NCBI RefSeq assembly: GCF_014892575.1
Contig: NZ_JADBGI010000001.1
Location: forward strand, 124,001-188,000
Direction of reading: 5' to 3'
DNA length: 64,000 nucleotides
DNA from: Nocardiopsis coralli
GTDB lineage: Bacteria; Actinomycetota; Actinomycetes; Streptosporangiales; Streptosporangiaceae
Under the pieces are notes generated by a model that ran no database searches, was not told the DNA's origin, and saw only the letters and a program-made list of their open reading frames with translations. The first letter of the stretch is position 1; each line of letters begins with the position of its first letter. The position numbers and the translations under genes were made by a program. This document shows positions 51,859 through 61,790 of the stretch, piece after piece.

Positions 51859-53043
51859 GTGGTGCCCCGAACCCCACGCAAACCCACCAGAGCCGCGCTG
51901 TCCGACCGGTCCGACGTCTCGGTCTACTTCGACCGGGTCAAGAAGCTCTGGCGTGCGGAGATCCGCATGCGCCAGGACCCGCACACGGGGCGTTGGCAGG
52001 TCAAGAAGGTAAGCAGCAAGAACAAGAACACCTTCTACGCCAAGCTGTCCACGATCCTCGAGGAACTGGATCAGGGGGTCGACTCCCCCGCCTACTACAC
52101 CGTCGCCGACTGCGTGGCGGAGTTCCTGCGGGACCAGCTCTCGGACGTGGGCGCCAACACCCGAGACAACTACACACGGGTGATCAACACCCACATCACC
52201 CCCTACCTCGGTCGGCACCGGTTGGCCGAGCTGCGGGTGGCCGATGTGCTCGCCTGGCTACGCGGCCGCAAACCGCACTTGTCCTCGCGAACGCTGCGGT
52301 TGGTGCTCAGCCTGCTGGAACGAGCCATCCGCTACGCACAAGTGCAAGAGATGGTCTCGCGCAATGTCGCCGAGCTCGCTCGCCTCGATCAAAGGGGCCG
52401 GCTCCGGGGCGACCAGCCAGGTCGGCCCTCCAAGTCCATGACCTTGGACCAGGCCGTGGCGGTACTCAAAGCCGCGCAGGGCACACGGTGGTACGCCTAC
52501 TTGGTGCTCGCCATCGTCACCGGCACCCGCACCGAGGAGATGCGGGCTTTGACGTGGGAGCAGATCACCACCGACGGCGAGGTTCCCACGATCCATGTGT
52601 GGGCCTCGGTTCGCGAAGATGGCGACACCAAGACCCGTAGGTCCAGGCGGTCGTTGGAACTGCCCGATCTGGCTCTCAAAGCCGTCAATGCCCATCGGGC
52701 CATGCAGGCGCACGAACGCCTGGTCGCTGGCGAATTGTGGCAAGACAACAACCTCGTGTTCTGCACACGCAAGGGCACACCGTTGGACCGGCACAACGTC
52801 CTACGGGAGCTGCGCACCATCATGAGAAAGGCGGGATTGAACGACAAGGAATGGACCGCGCGAGAACTGCGGCACACTTTTGTGTCCCTGCTGTCCGACC
52901 ACGACGTGAGCATCGAGGAGATCTCACTGCTGGTCGGCCACAACGGGACCGACACCACCGAGCGCGTCTACCGACGGCAGCTCCGGCCGGTGCGCCGCTC
53001 CGCAGCGACAGCGATGAACGAGATCCTGCACGACCTGGGCTGA
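51859..53043 (+). CDS. Tyrosine recombinase (site-specific integrase)
   Basis: A protein of 394 residues with the phage-integrase layout. An AP2-like N-terminal strand region is followed by a SAM-like core-binding domain (VADCVAEFLRDQLSDVG). The catalytic domain has Arg in TGTRTEEMRALTWEQI, the HxxR region in RELRHTFVSLL, a His in SLLVGHNGTDTT and the nucleophile Tyr in ERVYRRQLRP. It starts at GTG 51859. It ends 100 bp before a tRNA-Pro whose 3' end faces it, the typical geometry for a tRNA-integrated element. Confidence 0.92.
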   Translation: MVPRTPRKPTRAALSDRSDVSVYFDRVKKLWRAEIRMRQDPHTGRWQVKKVSSKNKNTFYAKLSTILEELDQGVDSPAYYTVADCVAEFLRDQLSDVGANTRDNYTRVINTHITPYLGRHRLAELRVADVLAWLRGRKPHLSSRTLRLVLSLLERAIRYAQVQEMVSRNVAELARLDQRGRLRGDQPGRPSKSMTLDQAVAVLKAAQGTRWYAYLVLAIVTGTRTEEMRALTWEQITTDGEVPTIHVWASVREDGDTKTRRSRRSLELPDLALKAVNAHRAMQAHERLVAGELWQDNNLVFCTRKGTPLDRHNVLRELRTIMRKAGLNDKEWTARELRHTFVSLLSDHDVSIEEISLLVGHNGTDTTERVYRRQLRPVRRSAATAMNEILHDLG

Positions 53044-53142
53044 GCACCCACTGGCCCCGGTTCTACCCCACTTTTACCCCACCTGGGCAGCAAAAAAGGG
53101 CCCACCGGATGATGGACCCTTCGATGACCTGCTGCTTCTGTG

Positions 53143-53216
<74 letters not shown>

Positions 53217-53256
53217 TGTGCCGAGCGCGCCCCTGGCGTCGCCGACGCAGGAGACC

Positions 53257-54381
53257 TTACCGCATTCCGGCGCCGGACCGGGCATCGGGACGTGCGCGCT
53301 CCAGCTCGGCGAGGGCCCGGCGGGCGATGGTGCGCCCGGCCCGGTTCGCGCCGATGGTGCTGGCCTGGGGCCCGTAGCCGGCGAGGAACAGGCGGGTTTC
53401 GCGCACCGCACGCCCGTCCTGCACCTGCAGCCCACCGCCGGGCTCGCGCAGCCGCAGCGGCGCCAGGTGGGTGAGTTCGGCGCGGAACCCGGTGGCCCAG
53501 ATAATGGCGTCCACGGGTTCGAAAGTGCCGTCGTCCCAGCTCACGCCGTCGGGCTGGACGGAACTGAACATGGGGCGCGACACCAGCAGGCCCCGGTCGC
53601 GCGCGGCCAGGTTCTCCGGGGTGGCGGGCAGCCCGGTGCCGGCGACGATGCTGGGGAGGCGCTCTCCGGCGCGTGCGGCCTCGTCGGCCTGCCGTACCGC
53701 CCGGCGTCCGGCGTCGGGCACGTCCGCGAAGGTGACGGGCCGCCGTGTGACCCACAGGGTGTCGGAGGCCACGCCCTCGAGCTCGCGCAGGAACCCGACG
53801 GCCGAGGTGCCGCCGCCCACGACGAGCACCCTGCGGCCGGCGAAGTCCTCGGCGGCCCGGTACTCGGGTGTGGAGATCTGGACCCCGGCGAAGTCGGCGG
53901 CGCCGGGAACGTGCGGGCGGAAGGGGCGCGCCCACGTCCCGGTGGCGTTGACGAGCACGGTGGTGCGCACGGTCCCGCGGTCGGTCTCCACCTCGAAGGG
54001 GTCGCCGCCCCCGCCGGAGACCCGGTGGACGTGCACGGGACGCTGCACCTCCAGCTCGAAGTGGCGCTCGTAGCGGTCGTAGTACTCGCGCACGACGTCG
54101 CGGGCGGGGCGCGCGGGGTCGGCGGTGGCGAAGCTGACGCCGAGTTCGTCCATGCCTGGCAGGTCGTGGACCTTGTGGGCGCGGTCCAGGCGCAGCGCTT
54201 CCCAGCGGAACTGCCAGGCCCCGCCGGTGTCGGGCCCGCGGTCGAGCACGAGCAGGTCGGCTCCGGGGACGAGCCCGAGGCGGCGCAGGTGCCAGGCGGC
54301 CGAGAGCCCGGCCTGGCCGGCCCCGACGACGGTGACGCCGACGGACTCGGGCAGCCTCGCCCCGGTCGCGGCAGTGGTCAT
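53257..54381 (-). CDS. FAD-dependent oxidoreductase (flavin monooxygenase-like)
   Basis: A protein of 374 residues with two dinucleotide-binding motifs: VTVVGAGQAGLSAAWHLRRL for FAD and VLVVGGGTSAVGFLREL for NAD(P)H, as in small FMO-like and CzcO-type proteins. ATG 54381 has AGGGAGG upstream. It starts the chromosomal side beyond the tRNA. Substrate unknown. Confidence 0.85.
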   Translation of the reverse strand: MTTAATGARLPESVGVTVVGAGQAGLSAAWHLRRLGLVPGADLLVLDRGPDTGGAWQFRWEALRLDRAHKVHDLPGMDELGVSFATADPARPARDVVREYYDRYERHFELEVQRPVHVHRVSGGGGDPFEVETDRGTVRTTVLVNATGTWARPFRPHVPGAADFAGVQISTPEYRAAEDFAGRRVLVVGGGTSAVGFLRELEGVASDTLWVTRRPVTFADVPDAGRRAVRQADEAARAGERLPSIVAGTGLPATPENLAARDRGLLVSRPMFSSVQPDGVSWDDGTFEPVDAIIWATGFRAELTHLAPLRLREPGGGLQVQDGRAVRETRLFLAGYGPQASTIGANRAGRTIARRALAELERARPDARSGAGMR

Positions 54382-54544
54382 GGGCCCTCCCTCGTGTCGC
54401 CGGCTGCGCTCCCCCGGTGACAACAACGCGGGGCCCGCGCTTTTTCCGTGGGTCACTGCGTGGTGCGTCTCGCCCGTGTGCCGCGCCAGGGCCCGGCGAC
54501 AGGGGGGCTCCGGGGAGGGGCAGGCCCCGGAGTCCGGGAACGGG

Positions 54545-55393
54545 TCAGACGCCCGGGACGAAGAGGTCGGGCCGGTGGCGCCGCACCTCGTTGAGCAGGG
54601 GGTTGCTCCCGTCGGCGGGTCCGGCCGCGGGGAAGGAGATCGCGACGAGCTCGGCCCCGGTCCCCGGGTGGCGCGGCTGCCCGGAGAGGGCGGCGCCCGC
54701 CCCGCCGACCTGGGCCGGCACGATGCGTTCACCCCACCCGATGATCCCGTGGGACTGCACGTTCTGGACCCGGACGTCGAACGGGCCCATCTCGACGCTG
54801 CGCGCCGACAGGGTGTTGTCGACGGTCGGTCCCACCTGGGTCAGGTCCTGCCAGCGCAGCCGCACCTGGAACCCCAGGTGGTCCCGGAGCTCCACGCCCA
54901 CCGGGGAGACGATGACGTGGGTGCGGGTGACCATGCGGTGCACCTTGGCCAGGGGCACACACGCCAGCCCCGCGGTGGCCAGGAGCCCGACGAGGGTCCC
55001 GCCGATCATGCCGGTCCCTTCGGCGGCGCTCTCGAAGGGGATCGAGCCGAGGATCAGCGCGAGCACGAAGAAGCCCACGAGAGCAGGGGCGAAGGCGAGG
55101 GTGCGCCGCAGGTACATGCCGGCGCTCGCGTCGGGGGCCAGCCACCGGGTGCCGGGTTCGCCGGGCAGCGGCCATCCCGGGGCGCGTGTCCAGCCGTGGT
55201 CCAGGCCCGGGACGGCGACGTGGTCCCGGGGTTGCGGAGGTCCGTGGTGCGCAGGCGGTCGGTGTGCCTGGTGCGGCGGCCACTGCTGGGGTGGCCCCGG
55301 GTACGGCGGCCCCTGGTGGGGCGGGTGCGGGTGGTGGTGCCCGCCGGGTTGCTGCGGCTGGTGAGGTCCGCCCGGTTGCTGCGGCCACGTCAT
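54545..55393 (-). CDS. Proline-rich membrane protein of unknown function
   Basis: A protein of 282 residues. The first ~75 are rich in Pro, Gln, His and Gly. Two membrane segments follow (TLAFAPALVGFFVLALILG and GGTLVGLLATAGLACVPLA). A C-terminal soluble PH-like domain (THVIVSPVGVELRDHLGFQV and RLRWQDLTQVG) resembles actinobacterial DUF proteins. No enzymatic motif. The neighbour on the other side of a ~300 bp spacer (55,394-55,690, no gene) is divergently transcribed and also proline-rich. Confidence 0.65.
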   Translation of the reverse strand: MTWPQQPGGPHQPQQPGGHHHPHPPHQGPPYPGPPQQWPPHQAHRPPAHHGPPQPRDHVAVPGLDHGWTRAPGWPLPGEPGTRWLAPDASAGMYLRRTLAFAPALVGFFVLALILGSIPFESAAEGTGMIGGTLVGLLATAGLACVPLAKVHRMVTRTHVIVSPVGVELRDHLGFQVRLRWQDLTQVGPTVDNTLSARSVEMGPFDVRVQNVQSHGIIGWGERIVPAQVGGAGAALSGQPRHPGTGAELVAISFPAAGPADGSNPLLNEVRRHRPDLFVPGV

Positions 55394-55690
55394 CGGCGCG
55401 CTCCGGTCGCCGCGGGCTCTCGGGTGATCGCGGACATCGTGTCCCCCTGTGGTGTCGGTGGTGGTCCGGGACGGCGCCCGGGGACGTGGCTCAGGGGGAT
55501 GGCGGCCGCCCCGCACACATCGGTGCGGGCGGCACGCGGGACCACGTCGGAGGGCGGGGGCGGGGCCTTCGGGGGCGGCCGTCACGGCGTTCATCATCGC
55601 ACCGGGCGCCGCACCGGTGATCGCCCGGGGCGCGGACCGGCCGGGCTCGGCACCGGGTTCCGCCCACGCAGAAAGGGAGCGGCTGTCACA

Positions 55691-56335
55691 ATGTGGGTCA
55701 TGTCCAACCACACTCCCCCGCCGGCACCCCCTGCCCCCGGTCCCCAGCAGCCTCCCCCGCCCGCGCAGCCCTCGCAGAAGCGCCGCCTGCGCCCCGGTTA
55801 CCTCGCAGCGCTCGCCTCCCTGGCCGTTGCCCTGGTGATGGTCGTGGTCGTTGCGGCCGTCGGCACCCGCATCGGCCACCCCGAACCGGACTTCGCCGTC
55901 GACGTCACCGGCGGAGGCCTCATCGAGGTGGAGGTCGAGGAGGGCGATCCGCTCGGCGAGATGGTCCTGATCACCGCCGACCACGACGGAACCTGCATCC
56001 AGGGCGCACCGGAGTCGGGCCTGGAGACCGGCCGGTTCATCGGTGGAGGGCTCGACGTCTACGGGCCCGACGAGATGGTTGCCCGGTCCGTGTTCCTTCT
56101 CGACGAGCCCGGCACCCACGTCTTCGAGTGCGGCGAGGAGGTCGAGGGCGGCCTCGCCCCGGCGGCCACGACCGTCGACGCGGCCGAGACCCGGCAGCAG
56201 ATCTGGGCCGTGACCGCGCTCGGCGTGCCCACCGTGGCCGTCCTGCTCGCCGCGGGCCTGGCGCTGGGCACGTTCCTGCGCAGCCGCAAGGAGAACGCAC
56301 CCGGCCCGCCCCCGCCCGGAAAGCCCCGCCCCTGA
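55691..56335 (+). CDS. Proline-rich double-pass membrane protein, unknown function
   Basis: A protein of 214 residues. A proline-rich cytosolic start (SNHTPPPAPPAPGPQQPPPP) precedes a membrane segment YLAALASLAVALVMVVVVAA. An extracellular acidic domain follows, with VDVTGGGLIEVEVEEGDPLG and one possible disulfide pair (GTCIQGA, VFECGEE), then a second membrane segment VPTVAVLLAAGLALGTFL. ATG 55691 or ATG 55700 could be the start. AGAAAGGGAG lies upstream. No family recognised. Confidence 0.7.
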   Translation: MWVMSNHTPPPAPPAPGPQQPPPPAQPSQKRRLRPGYLAALASLAVALVMVVVVAAVGTRIGHPEPDFAVDVTGGGLIEVEVEEGDPLGEMVLITADHDGTCIQGAPESGLETGRFIGGGLDVYGPDEMVARSVFLLDEPGTHVFECGEEVEGGLAPAATTVDAAETRQQIWAVTALGVPTVAVLLAAGLALGTFLRSRKENAPGPPPPGKPRP

Positions 56336-56356
56336 CCGCACGCTCACCGCTCCCCC

Positions 56357-56380
56357 GGGCCCGGCCGCACGGCCGGGCCC
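56357..56380. terminator. GC-rich hairpin after the membrane protein gene
   Basis: GGGCCCGGCCG (56,357-56,367) pairs with CGGCCGGGCCC (56,370-56,380), 22 bp after the stop and followed by TTCTC. A typical short-loop actinobacterial terminator. Confidence 0.6.
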
Positions 56381-56470
56381 TTCTCATGCAAGAGGCCCCG
56401 ACCACACCCCGTCCCCGACCGGGCAAGAACGGTCAAGCGCCGGGACCGCCCCGCGCCACATACTGGTGCC

Positions 56471-57409
56471 ATGAGCGAGGCGGACAGCGGACGCGATCGG
56501 CTCCGCGAACTCCTGGACGCGGTCCTGGACGACGACAACGCCACCCTGGCCGACATGGCCGACCGGGCCTTCAGCTCACCGTTCCACTTCACCCGCACCC
56601 TGTCTCGGCAGGCGGGGGAGTCGCCGGTGGCGCTGCGCCGCAGGGTGCTGTTGGAACGCGCGGCGTGGCAGATCGCCCGCGGCACGAGCGTCACCGACGC
56701 GGCCTTCGGCGCGGGTTACGGGTCGTTGGAGGGGTTCACCCGGGCCTTCACCCGCACGTTCGGCCGCCCGCCGAGCGCGACGGGCCCTGGCAGCGCCACG
56801 TGGGTGCCGGCACCCAACGGGATCCACTTCCACCCGCCGGTCAATCTGTGGGTGGAGCAGAACCCGAGGAGGGACACGGGCATGGACGTGACCGCGCTCC
56901 AGGTGCACCACGACGTGGACGACGCCGCGGCGCTGATCGAGCGGGCCTTGGAGCTCCCGGACGAGCTGTACCGCCGCGAGTGGTTCCCCGGCCTGACCGT
57001 CCTGGAGTGGGACGGACCGGAGGGGTCTATCGCGGCGTGCCTGCACCGCCTCGTCATGGCCAAGGAGTGCTGGCTGGCCTCCATCGAGGGCGCCGAACTG
57101 CCGCCCCCGGGCGGTGACGGCCCCGAGGAGCTGCGGGAACGCCACACCCGGGCCGCCCGGCGCTGGGTGGCGACCGCCGCCGACATCGAACGCCGTGGTG
57201 CCTGGGGCGACCGGATCGTCGACGCGATCTGCGACCCGCCGGAGAGCTTCCTGCTGGGCGGGATCGTCGCGCACGTGCTCACCTACTCCGCGCACCGCCG
57301 CCTCCTGGTGCGGCACATGCTGCGTGCGTGCGGGGTGGGGGCCGACCACGGCGATCCGCTCGAGTGGCTGCAGGTCCGCAACGAAGGTAACGAACGAGGA
57401 GAGACATGA
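56471..57409 (+). CDS. AraC-type regulator with C-terminal DinB-like domain
   Basis: A protein of 312 residues. The N-terminal AraC helix-turn-helix pair is seen in NATLADMADRAFSSPFHFTR and SVTDAAFGAGYGSLEGFTRA. The C-terminal part (HHDVDDAAALIERALELPDE, with His residues such as IVAHVLTYSAHRRLL) is like DinB four-helix metal-binding domains. ATGA overlap with the next gene suggests the two are co-transcribed. Confidence 0.85.
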   Translation: MSEADSGRDRLRELLDAVLDDDNATLADMADRAFSSPFHFTRTLSRQAGESPVALRRRVLLERAAWQIARGTSVTDAAFGAGYGSLEGFTRAFTRTFGRPPSATGPGSATWVPAPNGIHFHPPVNLWVEQNPRRDTGMDVTALQVHHDVDDAAALIERALELPDELYRREWFPGLTVLEWDGPEGSIAACLHRLVMAKECWLASIEGAELPPPGGDGPEELRERHTRAARRWVATAADIERRGAWGDRIVDAICDPPESFLLGGIVAHVLTYSAHRRLLVRHMLRACGVGADHGDPLEWLQVRNEGNERGET

Positions 57410-57942
57410 GCACCGTGTACATGACGGCCACGAGCGTGGACGGTTTCATCGCCGACGAGAACCTGTCCCTGGACTGGCTGTTCTCGGTCGACGGCGGCGA
57501 GGCGATGAAGGAGACGGAGGAGTTCATCAACTCGGCCGGGGCGATCCTGATGGGCGCGACCACCTACGAGTGGGTCATGCGCAACGAGAAGCCGGAGAAA
57601 TGGCCCTACGCCGCCCCCACGTGGGTGCTCACCCACCGGGAGCTGCCGCACGTCGAGGGGGACGTGCGCTTCGCCTCGGCCGACACCGACGACGAGCTCC
57701 GCGAGCTGCACCGGACCCTGGTGGAGACCGCCCACGGGCGCGACGTGTGGCTGGTCGGCGGGGGACAGATCGCCGCGGACCTGGCCCGCCTGGGCCTGCT
57801 GGACGTCGTGGAGGTCTCCCTGGCCCCGGTCATGCTGGGCGGCGGCGCTCCCCTGCTCGCGGGGCGGGTGGACCTGCGTCCGGTGAAGATCGCCCGCGCG
57901 GGTGACTTCGCCTGGCTGCGCTACGAGGTGATCAAGGGCTGA
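57406..57942 (+). CDS. Dihydrofolate-reductase-like (RibD C-terminal) protein
   Basis: A protein of 178 residues with TATSVDGFIADENLSLDWLF, ILMGATTYEWVM and VWLVGGGQIAADLARLGLLD, the blocks of the RibD_C/DHFR-like reductase family common in actinomycetes. It starts in the stop of the AraC/DinB gene. An NADPH-dependent reductase with unknown substrate, probably regulated by its neighbour. Confidence 0.88.
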   Translation: MSTVYMTATSVDGFIADENLSLDWLFSVDGGEAMKETEEFINSAGAILMGATTYEWVMRNEKPEKWPYAAPTWVLTHRELPHVEGDVRFASADTDDELRELHRTLVETAHGRDVWLVGGGQIAADLARLGLLDVVEVSLAPVMLGGGAPLLAGRVDLRPVKIARAGDFAWLRYEVIKG

Positions 57943-58480
57943 GCCCGCCCGGGGGCCCGTCCCCGCATGCGCGCCCGCCCGCGTCCTCCCGTTCGCCCGC
58001 GCGCAGGCGGGCGTCGGCCTCGGCGAGCTCGTCCTCGGTGAAGACGGCGATCCCGTGCTCGGTGAGCAGGTGCGCGGTGACGCCGCTGCCGGGGACCTTG
58101 GTGCCGCTGAACGTGCCGTCGTAGATCTGCCGGAGCCCGCACGAGGGGCTGGACTCCTTGAGCACGGCCACCTCCGCCCCCGTGGAGCGCGCGGTGGCCA
58201 GGGCGGCACGGGCCCCGTCGACGAAGTGCCCGGTGACGTCGCGGCCGTCGGGGGTGAGGATGCGGGCGCGTCCGGCCAGGACGTCGGCGGCTCCGGCCCC
58301 GGGTTCGATCTCGGCGGGCGGACGGGGCACGGGCAGTCCGCCGGCGATCTCCGGGCAGTGCCGGACGATGCGGCCCTCGGCTCGCCACCGCTCGACCGTG
58401 TCGTCGGAGACCTCCTTGGCGCGCCCGTCGAAGCGCACCCTGCTGCCGAGCAGGCAGGCGCTGACTAGGACCTTGCGCAC
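57932..58480 (-). CDS. DUF523 family protein
   Basis: A protein of 182 residues from GTG 58480. It has VLVSACLLGSRVRFDGR at the N-terminus and AVLKESSPSCGLRQIYDGTF in the middle, the conserved Cys-containing segments of DUF523. Its 3' end overlaps that of the reductase gene by 11 bp, tail to tail. Function unknown. The conserved Cys residues suggest metal or thiol chemistry. Confidence 0.85.
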   Translation of the reverse strand: MRKVLVSACLLGSRVRFDGRAKEVSDDTVERWRAEGRIVRHCPEIAGGLPVPRPPAEIEPGAGAADVLAGRARILTPDGRDVTGHFVDGARAALATARSTGAEVAVLKESSPSCGLRQIYDGTFSGTKVPGSGVTAHLLTEHGIAVFTEDELAEADARLRAGEREDAGGRACGDGPPGGLSP

Positions 58481-58616
58481 GCCGCCCCCTTTCCTCGACA
58501 CCGGCTTCCTCCACGTTAGCGGGCCTCCCCCGGCAGCGAACCACGGAAGATCGTCACTAAAAGCGCATGTTCGACCCCTCTGAGTAATACTGGGGTGGTT
58601 CCACTGAGGGGGAGAC

Positions 58617-60062
58617 GTGAGCGAGAAAGATCCCGGGACGGCCCCGTCCCTGAAGACCAGCCACCGGACGACCCGCAAGGCCGTCACGGCGGCCGCGATC
58701 GGCAACGCCACCGAGTGGTACGACTTCGGTGTCTACAGTTACCTCGCGGTCACCATCGGCCTGGTGTTCTACCCGTCGCAGTCCGGCGGCGTGCAACTCA
58801 TCGCGACGTTCACCACGTTCGCCGCGGCCTTCCTCGTCCGTCCGCTGGGCGGCATGTTCTTCGGGCCGCTCGGCGACCGGATCGGCCGCAAGCAGGTCCT
58901 GGCCACCACCATGCTCCTCATGGCGGTGAGCACCTTCTCCATCGGGCTCATCCCGTCAGCGGAGGCCATCGGGATCGCCGCGCCGATCCTGCTGCTGTTC
59001 GCCCGCATGCTGCAGGGGTTCTCGACCGGTGGCGAGTACGGCGGTGCGACCACGTTCATCGCCGAGTACGCACCCGACAAACGCCGCGGGTTCCTGGCCT
59101 CCTGGCTGGAGTTCGGAACAGTGTCCGGTTACGTCGGCGGCGCCTCGGTCGTCACGGGGATGACGCTGCTCATCGGCAGCGACGCGATGCTCGACTGGGG
59201 ATGGCGCATCCCGTTCCTGCTCGCCCTGCCGCTGGGCGCCATCGGTCTGTACCTGCGGCTCAAGCTCGACGAGACCCCGGTCTTCCAGGACAACACCGAA
59301 GGCTTCGCCAAGGACACGTCGGGGCAGAGGCGCAAGGGGCAGTTCCGCGCCACGATCCTCGACCAGTGGCACCCGATCCTGCTGTGCATCGGCCTGGTCC
59401 TGGCCTTCAACGTCAACAACTACATGGTCACGGCCTACATGCCGACCTACCTGGACGCCGAGCTGGGGTACTCCGAGACCACGGGCCTGGTCCTGACGCT
59501 GGGGGCCATGGTCCTGATGCTGGTGAGCGTGACCTTCTTCGGCCGGCTCAGCGACCGGGTGGGACGCCGCCCCGTCCTGGCCTCGGGGAGCCTGTTCGCG
59601 ATCGTGCTGGCCCTGCCTGCGTTCTGGCTCATGCAACAGGGCAACACCACGGCGGTCGCCTTCGGTGTGGTGCTGCTGGCGATCACCCTGGTGCACTTCT
59701 CCGGCACCGTCCCGTCGACACTGCCGGCGTTCTTCCCGACCGCGGTGCGCTACGGCGCGCTGGCGATCAGCTTCAACATCTCCGTGGCGCTGTTCGGCGG
59801 GACCACCCCGCTGGTCGCCGAGTCGCTGATCCAGGCCACCCAGAACCTGTACGCCCCGGCGCTGCTCATCATGGTGGCCGGTGTGGTGGGGCTGGTCGTG
59901 GTCTGGCAGATGCGGGAGAGCGCGGGTGAACCGCTGCCCGGCGCGAGCCCGATGCCCACACCCGACCGCAACGAGGGGCGCGGCCTGCCGTACCCGCGCA
60001 GAACCGGTGAGAGCGGGGACCACGTTCCGCCGAGCAACGTGCGCCGCCTGCCCTCCGACTGA
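58617..60062 (+). CDS. MFS transporter, metabolite:H+ symporter type
   Basis: A protein of 481 residues with about 12 hydrophobic segments. The family start TAAAIGNATEWYDFGVYSYL, the MFS loop PLGDRIGRKQVL, GFSTGGEYGGATTFIAEYAP and the second-half loop RLSDRVGRRPVL match MHS proteins (proline/betaine or dicarboxylate uptake). GTG 58617 follows GAGGGGGAGAC. A TAATAC-like -10 element sits near 58,585. Confidence 0.9.
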   Translation: MSEKDPGTAPSLKTSHRTTRKAVTAAAIGNATEWYDFGVYSYLAVTIGLVFYPSQSGGVQLIATFTTFAAAFLVRPLGGMFFGPLGDRIGRKQVLATTMLLMAVSTFSIGLIPSAEAIGIAAPILLLFARMLQGFSTGGEYGGATTFIAEYAPDKRRGFLASWLEFGTVSGYVGGASVVTGMTLLIGSDAMLDWGWRIPFLLALPLGAIGLYLRLKLDETPVFQDNTEGFAKDTSGQRRKGQFRATILDQWHPILLCIGLVLAFNVNNYMVTAYMPTYLDAELGYSETTGLVLTLGAMVLMLVSVTFFGRLSDRVGRRPVLASGSLFAIVLALPAFWLMQQGNTTAVAFGVVLLAITLVHFSGTVPSTLPAFFPTAVRYGALAISFNISVALFGGTTPLVAESLIQATQNLYAPALLIMVAGVVGLVVVWQMRESAGEPLPGASPMPTPDRNEGRGLPYPRRTGESGDHVPPSNVRRLPSD

Positions 60063-60078
60063 CCCCACCCACGCACAA

Positions 60079-60111
60079 GGGGCGCCCCGGAAACGGATCC
60101 CGGGGCGCCCC
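60079..60111. terminator. Bidirectional terminator between transporter and der
   Basis: 12-bp perfect stem GGGGCGCCCCGG (60,079-60,090) and complement 60,100-60,111 with a 9-nt loop, in the gap between convergent genes. Confidence 0.85.
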
Positions 60112-60133
60112 TCACGTGTGTGCCGGCACCGGC

Positions 60134-61579
60134 TCAGCGGCGCCCACCCCGCGGCTTGCGGTCGTTGCGCTGGCTGCCCTTGGAGGCGCGCAGCTGCGTA
60201 CCCGAGGCGTTCTTCTTCTCGCGGATCCGCATGCTGATGTGCACCGGGGAGCCCTCGAACCCGAAGTCCTCACGCAGCCGGCGCTCGATGAAGCGCCGGT
60301 AGTTGTCCTCCAGGAACCCGGTCGTGAACAGGATGAAGTGCGGCGGGCGCGCACCGGCCTGCGTCGCGAACAGGATCTTGGGCTGCTTGCCGCCGCGCAC
60401 CGGCGGGGGCGTGGCCGCGACCAGCTCCTTGATCCAGTTGTTGAGCTGCCCGGTGGAGATGCGCTGGTTCCAACCGGCCAGGCTGGTCTCGATCGCCGGG
60501 ACCAGCTTCTCCATGTGGCGCCCGGTGAGCGCGGACACGTTCACCCGCGGGGCCCAGGAAACACGGGAGAGCTGGCGGTCGATCTCCTTCTCCAGGTAGT
60601 AACGGCGCTCGTCGTCGAGCACGTCCCACTTGTTGAAGGCCAGCACCAGGCCGCGCCCGGCCTCCACGACCTGCTCGACCACGCGGATGTCCTGCTCGGC
60701 CAGCGGCTCGCTGACGTCCATGAGCACGACCGCGACCTCGGCGCGCTCCAGCGCCTGGCCGGTGCGCATCGTCGCGTAGTAGTCGGCGCCCTGCAGGGCC
60801 CGGTAGCGGCGGCGGATACCGGCGGTGTCGATGAACTTCCAGGTCTTCCCGCCCAGGTCGATGAGCTCGTCCACGGAGTCGCGGGTGGTGCCGGCCACCG
60901 AGTCCACGACGACGCGGTCCTCCTCGGCGACCCGGTTGAGCAGGCTGGACTTGCCCACGTTGGGGCGGCCGACCAGCGCGATGCGGGGCGGCCCCGCCTC
61001 CTCGTCCTGGTCGATGACGGGCTCGGGCTTCTCGGGGAAGGCCTCAACGACGGCGTCGAGCAGGTCGCCCGTGCCGCGGCCGTGCAGGGCGCTGATGGTG
61101 TAGGGCTCGCCCACACCCAGGTTCCACAGCTCGAGGGCGTCGGACTCCTGCATCTGCCCGTCGACCTTGTTCGCGGCCAGGACGACCGGCTTGTTGGTCT
61201 TGCGCAGCACACGGGTGACGGCGGCGTCGGCGTCGGTGATGCCCACGGTCGCGTCGACGACGAACAGGACCACGTCGGCGGTCTGGGCGGCGTACTCGGC
61301 CTGGCGGGCGACCATGGCGGCCAGCCCGCTGACACTGGTCTCCCACCCGCCGGTGTCGACGAGGGTGAAGGGGATGTCCTGCCACTCCGCGTCGTAGGCG
61401 ACCCGGTCGCGGGTCACGCCGGGCACGTCCTCGACCACGGCCTCACGGCGGCGGATGATGCGGTTGACCAGGCTGGACTTGCCCACGTTGGGGCGGCCGA
61501 CCACGGCGACGACGGGGACCGGGGTCTCCTCCTCGCCCTCTGGTGCGTCGACCACGTCGGTCACGTCGAACTCACTCAT
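60134..61579 (-). CDS. der: Ribosome-assembly GTPase Der (EngA)
   Basis: A protein of 481 residues with two tandem G domains. The first has [14 protein letters not shown], a DTGGW switch and NKVDGQM. The second has [23 protein letters not shown] and [13 protein letters not shown]-like C-terminal domain follows. Required for 50S ribosomal subunit assembly. ATG 61579 gives [10 protein letters not shown]. An upstream ATG-like frame exists but is not needed. Order cmk-der fits actinobacteria. Confidence 0.95.
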   Translation of the reverse strand: MSEFDVTDVVDAPEGEEETPVPVVAVVGRPNVGKSSLVNRIIRRREAVVEDVPGVTRDRVAYDAEWQDIPFTLVDTGGWETSVSGLAAMVARQAEYAAQTADVVLFVVDATVGITDADAAVTRVLRKTNKPVVLAANKVDGQMQESDALELWNLGVGEPYTISALHGRGTGDLLDAVVEAFPEKPEPVIDQDEEAGPPRIALVGRPNVGKSSLLNRVAEEDRVVVDSVAGTTRDSVDELIDLGGKTWKFIDTAGIRRRYRALQGADYYATMRTGQALERAEVAVVLMDVSEPLAEQDIRVVEQVVEAGRGLVLAFNKWDVLDDERRYYLEKEIDRQLSRVSWAPRVNVSALTGRHMEKLVPAIETSLAGWNQRISTGQLNNWIKELVAATPPPVRGGKQPKILFATQAGARPPHFILFTTGFLEDNYRRFIERRLREDFGFEGSPVHISMRIREKKNASGTQLRASKGSQRNDRKPRGGRR

Positions 61580-61742
61580 GTACTGCTCCCGGTACTCGGT
61601 CCCCACGCGCCCAGGATGCGTGCCGCGAGGACAATGGAAAACTGCGCGTGCCCGGAGGAAGGCTCCGGGCACGATCGTGCGGGGCGCCCGAACAGACGCC
61701 CCGCGGCCACGGGGAACAACCCCGTCAGGTGCTGTTGTGTTC

Positions 61743-61783
61743 CCCGCACGGATGCGGGGTCGCCGACCGGGTGATCGGTCGGC
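61743..61783 (-). terminator. Tandem hairpins after cmk
   Basis: CCCCGCA/TGCGGGG (61,743-61,759 region) and GCCGACC/GGTCGGC (61,762-61,783) form two stems just beyond the cmk stop codon on the minus strand. Confidence 0.4.
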
Positions 61784-61790
61784 GGTGGTG

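Noticed and set aside
61735..61762. A GTGTTCCCCGCACGGATGCGGGG stretch, read in two parts, resembling half of a type I-E CRISPR repeat
   Set aside because: It occurs once, is a simple GC hairpin behind cmk and has no second copy or cas genes.
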